A stretch of DNA of 64,000 nt from Steroidobacteraceae bacterium (GTDB taxonomy: Bacteria > Pseudomonadota > Gammaproteobacteria > Steroidobacterales > Steroidobacteraceae): positions 1-64,000 of the forward strand of contig JAHCAN010000002.1 of the NCBI GenBank assembly GCA_019634915.1, in the 5' to 3' direction. Both the position numbers and the translations under genes were made by a program. A model generated the notes under the pieces. That model did no database searches. It saw nothing but the letters and a program-made list of their open reading frames with translations, and was not told where the DNA came from. Below are positions 60,347 through 64,000 of the stretch, piece after piece. The stretch's first letter is position 1. Each line of letters begins with the position of its first letter.

Positions 60347-61273
60347 ATGGAGTACAAACTCGAGGATATCGAGACTTTCCTCGCGGTCGTCGAGGCCGGC
60401 AGCGTCAGCGCCGGCGCGCTGCGGCTCAATCTCGCCAAATCGGTCGTCAGCGAGCGGGTCACGAGGCTCGAGCGGGCCCTCGGCGCGACGCTGCTGCACC
60501 GCTCGGCGCAGGGTGTCACGCCGACCGACCGGGGCGTCGATTTCTACCAGCGTTCGCGCACCGTGCTCGAGCAGCTCGACGCGGCCGCCGAGTCGGTGAC
60601 CGAGGACGAGGGGACGCTCGCCGGACTGCTGCGGATCGCCGCGCCGATGAGTTTCGGTGCGCGCTGGCTGGGCCCCGCCCTCTTCCCGCTGCTGCGCGCG
60701 CATCCGCAGCTGTCGGTCGCGCTCGACCTCGACGATCGCCGCGTCGACCTGCTCGCCGGTGGCTATGACCTCGGCATCCGCTCGGGCCGCCTTGCCGATT
60801 CGAGCCTGGTGGCGAAGCGCCTGGCGCGCACGCGCGTGATCGTCTGCGCGAGCCCCGAGTACCTGCAGCGGCACGGCAGCCCCGCGACGCTCGAGGAACT
60901 CGCGCGGCACGCCACGATCGGCTATTCGCTGATACCCGCGGACCAGAGCTGGCAGTTCGAGCCGGCACGCAAAGGCGGGGAGCCGCGCACCGTCACGACG
61001 AAATGCCGCATCGTGATCAACAACGGCGATGCGATGCGCGAGGCCGCGATCGCGGGGCTCGGCCTGGTGGTTCTGCCCAGCTTCATCGTCGCCGATGCGC
61101 TGCGTGCCGGCACGCTGGTCAATGCTGCGCCGGCCCTGCGGCCGCTCGGTGCGGCGGTGTGGGCGATGTACCCGCACACCCGCCATCCGTCCCGCAAGGT
61201 GCGCGCGATCATCGAGCACCTGCGCCGGGCGTTCCGCGACGGCGAGCTGTGGGAAGAGGGACTGCCCGGCTAG
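60347..61273 (+). CDS. LysR family transcriptional regulator (pirin-adjacent)
   Basis: A 308-residue regulator. [53 protein letters not shown]. The effector domain includes [24 protein letters not shown] and a C-terminal [23 protein letters not shown]. It belongs to the AaeR/CrgA-like branch common beside quinone/pirin stress operons and probably controls the divergent pirin unit. The end overlaps tdh by 4 bases. Confidence 0.9.
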   Translation: MEYKLEDIETFLAVVEAGSVSAGALRLNLAKSVVSERVTRLERALGATLLHRSAQGVTPTDRGVDFYQRSRTVLEQLDAAAESVTEDEGTLAGLLRIAAPMSFGARWLGPALFPLLRAHPQLSVALDLDDRRVDLLAGGYDLGIRSGRLADSSLVAKRLARTRVIVCASPEYLQRHGSPATLEELARHATIGYSLIPADQSWQFEPARKGGEPRTVTTKCRIVINNGDAMREAAIAGLGLVVLPSFIVADALRAGTLVNAAPALRPLGAAVWAMYPHTRHPSRKVRAIIEHLRRAFRDGELWEEGLPG

Positions 61274-62301
61274 TGCCCGGCCCAGTCGAGGATCACCTTG
61301 CCCGACTGGCCGGAACCCATGATGCCGAAGCCTTCGTCGAAGGCATCGATCGGCAGGCGATGCGTGATGACGGGCCGGACATCGAGCCCGCTCTGCAGCA
61401 TGCTCGACATCTTGTACCAGGTCTCGAACATTTCACGGCCATAGACACCCTTCAGCATCAGGCCCTTGAAGATCACCTGGTCCCAGTCGATACCCGTACC
61501 TGCCGGCATGATGCCGAGCATCGCGATGCTGCCGCCGTGGTGCATCGTGCGCAGCAGTTCACGGAACGCGCCCGGATGGCCCGACATCTCCATGCCGACG
61601 TCGAAGCCCTCCTCCATGCCCAGGTCACGCATCGCGGCATCGAGCGATTCGTGGGCCACGTTGACGGTGCGCGAGGCGCCCATGCGCCGCGCCAGGCCGA
61701 GCCGGAACTCGTTCACGTCGGTAATCACGATGTGGCGCGCGCCGGCGAAGCGCGCGACTGCCACGGCCATGATGCCGATCGGGCCAGCGCCGGTGATCAG
61801 CACGTCCTCGCCGACGACGCCGAAGGACAGTGCGGTATGCGTCGCGTTGCCGAACGGATCGAGGATCGAGGCGATCTCGTCGTCGATCGCGCCCGGCAGC
61901 TTGAACAGGTTCACGGCGGGCAGCGCCATGTACTCGGCGAAGCAGCCGGGGCGGTTGACGCCGACACCGACGGTGTTGCGGCACAGATGCCGGCGCCCGG
62001 CCCGGCAATTGCGGCAATGACCGCAGGTCAGGTGGCCCTCGCCGGATACGCGGTCGCCGACTGCGAAGCCGCGCACTTCGCTGCCGAGATCGACGATCTC
62101 GCCGCAGTATTCGTGGCCGATCGCCATCGGCACGTGGATCGTGCGGCGCGCCCAGTCGTCCCAGTTGTAGATGTGCATGTCGGTGCCGCAGATCGCGGTC
62201 TTGCGCATGCGGATCAGCACGTCATTCGGACCGATCGTCGGTTCGGAAATGTCCTGCATCCAGATGCCGGGTTCGGCCTTGGCCTTCACGAGCGCTCTCA
62301 T
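61270..62301 (-). CDS. tdh: L-threonine 3-dehydrogenase
   Basis: A 343-residue zinc MDR enzyme. Catalytic zinc ligands Cys38 ([15 protein letters not shown]), His63/Glu64 (GHEYCGE). Structural zinc Cys93, Cys96, Cys99, Cys107. NAD-binding [18 protein letters not shown]. Length equals E. coli Tdh (341). It oxidises threonine to 2-amino-3-ketobutyrate. The usual partner kbl is not adjacent. CATAAT (62308-62313, minus strand) is 6 bases before the ATG. Confidence 0.93.
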   Translation of the reverse strand: MRALVKAKAEPGIWMQDISEPTIGPNDVLIRMRKTAICGTDMHIYNWDDWARRTIHVPMAIGHEYCGEIVDLGSEVRGFAVGDRVSGEGHLTCGHCRNCRAGRRHLCRNTVGVGVNRPGCFAEYMALPAVNLFKLPGAIDDEIASILDPFGNATHTALSFGVVGEDVLITGAGPIGIMAVAVARFAGARHIVITDVNEFRLGLARRMGASRTVNVAHESLDAAMRDLGMEEGFDVGMEMSGHPGAFRELLRTMHHGGSIAMLGIMPAGTGIDWDQVIFKGLMLKGVYGREMFETWYKMSSMLQSGLDVRPVITHRLPIDAFDEGFGIMGSGQSGKVILDWAGH

Positions 62302-62355
62302 GGCATCATTATGCATGCAGTTGCCCGTCTCCGCCGGGCCGGTGGAGGCCCGTGA

Positions 62356-63615
62356 GTGAACCCGTCCCCGATCGAGCTGGTTGCCGCCCTGCTGTTCGCA
62401 GTTGCGATTCTGCACACTTTTTCGACGAAATTCTTCGAACAGATGGCCCGCTACCGGCCCGCGCATGCCGGCATCTGGCACCTGCTCGGCGAAGTGGAAG
62501 TCGTGTTCGGCTTCTGGGCGCTCGTGCTGGTCGTCGTGATGATGGCGCTCGAGGGCAGCGAGGCCACGACCCGCTACATCGATGCGCGCAACTTCACCGA
62601 GCCGATGTTCGTGTTCGCGATCATGGTGATCGCCGGGACGCGGCCGGTCATCCGCGCCGCGCAGTCAGGCGTCACGCTGCTCGCGCGGGCGGCGCCGCTG
62701 CCGGGCAGCCTCGCGTTCTATTTCCTGACGCTCGCGCTCGTGCCGCTGCTCGGCTCGTTCATCACCGAGCCGGCCGCGATGACGCTCGCCGCGCTGATTC
62801 TTGCGCAGCGGATCTTTACGGCCGGCGTATCGACGCGGCTGAAGTATGCGACGCTCGGCGTGCTGTTCGTGAACGTGTCGATCGGCGGCACGCTGACACC
62901 ATTCGCTGCCCCGCCGGTGCTGATGGTCGCGGACACATGGAACTGGGATACGGCCTACATGATGTCCGCATTCGGCTGGAAGGCCGCAATTGCCTGCGGC
63001 GCGAACGCGCTCGGAGTGACGCTGCTGTTTCGCAGGGAACTGAGCCACCTGACGCCGGCGCTCGCGGCAAGCCAGGGTGAACCGGTGCCGGTCGCGCTGA
63101 CGTTCGTGCACCTCGCATTTCTCGCCGGCGTCGTCTATTTCTCGCATCATCCGGCGATGTTCATGGGCCTGCTGCTGTTCTTTCTCGGCATCGCCGGCGC
63201 CTACCGGCGCCACCAGGACCGGCTGATCCTGCGCGAGGGCCTGCTGGTGGCGTTCTTCCTCGCGGGCCTGGTCGTGCTCGGCGGCCTGCAGCAATGGTGG
63301 CTCAGCCCGCTGCTGCTCGGCATGAGCAGCGACTCGGTGTTCGTCGGTGCGACGATACTCACGGCCTTCACCGACAACGCGGCGCTGACCTACCTCGGCT
63401 CGCAGGTCGACGGCCTTTCAGAGGCCTTCAAATACGCGCTGGTCGCCGGCGCCGTCACGGGCGGAGGGCTCACGATCATCGCCAACGCGCCGAACCCGGC
63501 GGGCATCGCGATCCTGCGCGGGCATTTCGCGGATGGTGCCGTACACCCGCTCGGCCTGCTGCTCGCCGCACTGGCGCCGACGCTCGTCGCCGCGCTGGCA
63601 TTCCGCTATCTTTGA
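62356..63615 (+). CDS. Putative Na+/H+ antiporter family membrane protein
   Basis: A 419-residue protein with about 11-12 hydrophobic segments. [57 protein letters not shown] and [16 protein letters not shown] resemble the putative Na+/H+ antiporter family of the ion-transporter superfamily. GTG 62356 has GGAGG 7 bases upstream. Ion specificity is unproven. Confidence 0.8.
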   Translation: MNPSPIELVAALLFAVAILHTFSTKFFEQMARYRPAHAGIWHLLGEVEVVFGFWALVLVVVMMALEGSEATTRYIDARNFTEPMFVFAIMVIAGTRPVIRAAQSGVTLLARAAPLPGSLAFYFLTLALVPLLGSFITEPAAMTLAALILAQRIFTAGVSTRLKYATLGVLFVNVSIGGTLTPFAAPPVLMVADTWNWDTAYMMSAFGWKAAIACGANALGVTLLFRRELSHLTPALAASQGEPVPVALTFVHLAFLAGVVYFSHHPAMFMGLLLFFLGIAGAYRRHQDRLILREGLLVAFFLAGLVVLGGLQQWWLSPLLLGMSSDSVFVGATILTAFTDNAALTYLGSQVDGLSEAFKYALVAGAVTGGGLTIIANAPNPAGIAILRGHFADGAVHPLGLLLAALAPTLVAALAFRYL

Positions 63616-63620
63616 AGTTG

Positions 63621-64000
63621 ATGATGGCACCGGTTACACGCACGATCCTGATCGTCACCGTCGTCGCCTTCCTGCTGCAGGGCGCGTCCGAAACGTATGC
63701 GCTGCAGTTCGCGCTGTGGCCTCCCGGGCCGCTGTTCCGGCCGTGGCAGCTCATCACCTATGCGTTCCTGCACGGCAGCACGGTGCACATCTTCTTCAAC
63801 ATGTTCGCCGTGTACATGTTCGGCAGCGAACTCGAACGCTACTGGGGCCCGCGGCGCTACCTGTTCCTCTACGGCTCGAGCATCCTGTTCGCCGGCCTGA
63901 CGCAGCTGTACGTCGCCTCGAAGAGCGCCGTGATGTATCCGACGCTCGGCGCATCGGGCGGCGTCTTCGGCCTGTTGCTCGCCTACGCCGTGCTGTTCCC
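63621..64000 (+). CDS. Rhomboid family intramembrane serine protease (3' end outside window)
   Basis: About 126 codons are present and the frame runs off the end. PWQLITYAFLHGSTVHIFFNMFAVYMFG (L1 region and oxyanion Asn/His), RYLFLYGSS, and PTLGASGGVFGLLLAYAVLF with nucleophile Ser112 are standard rhomboid motifs. ATG 63621 or 63624. It begins 5 bases after the antiporter gene. This is a conventional rhomboid, distinct from the rhombosortase at 34.8 kb. Confidence 0.88.
   Translation, partial: MMAPVTRTILIVTVVAFLLQGASETYALQFALWPPGPLFRPWQLITYAFLHGSTVHIFFNMFAVYMFGSELERYWGPRRYLFLYGSSILFAGLTQLYVASKSAVMYPTLGASGGVFGLLLAYAVLF

Overview
The window is 64 kb of dense, high-G+C (about two thirds by eye) bacterial chromosome. 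Genes are packed, often with 4-base stop/start overlaps. The gene order fabD-fabG-acpP-fabF-pabB-pabC-mltG-tmk-holB-pilZ and the type II secretion genes with a rhombosortase point to a gammaproteobacterium. The Nevskiales/Steroidobacterales/Xanthomonadales neighbourhood is my inference. I saw no rRNA, tRNA, CRISPR array, integrase or phage genes.

Layout. 1-4.4 kb: end of an MscS-type channel, a MerR regulator divergent from a DUF2938 membrane protein over a SoxR-like operator, then a leftward operon of aconitase-type dehydratase large and small subunits plus an isocitrate-lyase-family C-C lyase. 4.5-7.6 kb: hydantoinase-like amidohydrolase, peroxiredoxin, CurA-type reductase. 7.5-11.3 kb: leftward iclR-etfB-etfA-MFS. 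11.4-18.6 kb: VAO-type flavoprotein, MFS carrier, an OppBCDF importer without binding protein, and a two-domain VOC protein. 18.7-23.2 kb: small basic protein, bicupin with a His-rich tail, lipocalin-like protein, CaiB/BaiF CoA transferase, AlaA-like aminotransferase. 23.2-29.2 kb: AddB-like and AddA-like nuclease/helicase pair. 29.2-34.8 kb: leftward gspGHIJKLMN, divergent from the rhombosortase gene rrtA. 35.4-44.1 kb: the fatty-acid/folate/DNA-replication cluster, which is the core-genome anchor. 44.1-49.7 kb: cNMP-rhodanese protein, FadJ-type enzyme, EEP phosphohydrolase, TIR-like protein, Dps. 49.7-55.3 kb: flavoprotein with a LysR regulator, and the copper operon copL-copA-copB.

55.344-57.901 kb is a complete IS1595-type transposon with imperfect 26-bp terminal inverted repeats, a perfect 8-bp target duplication (CAGCTACT), its own promoter, a hairpin over the transposase start codon, and four cargo ORFs of unknown function. 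It landed just upstream of copL. Beyond it lies an internally deleted Phd-type antitoxin relic.

58.3-64 kb: pirin/FMN-reductase/YceI operon with a divergent LysR regulator, threonine dehydrogenase, a Na+/H+ antiporter-like protein, and the start of a second rhomboid protease.

A genome-scale feature also shows up. At least eight promoter-proximal genes have a -10-like hexamer 6-7 bases before their ATG and no room for a Shine-Dalgarno sequence, which suggests frequent leaderless transcription.
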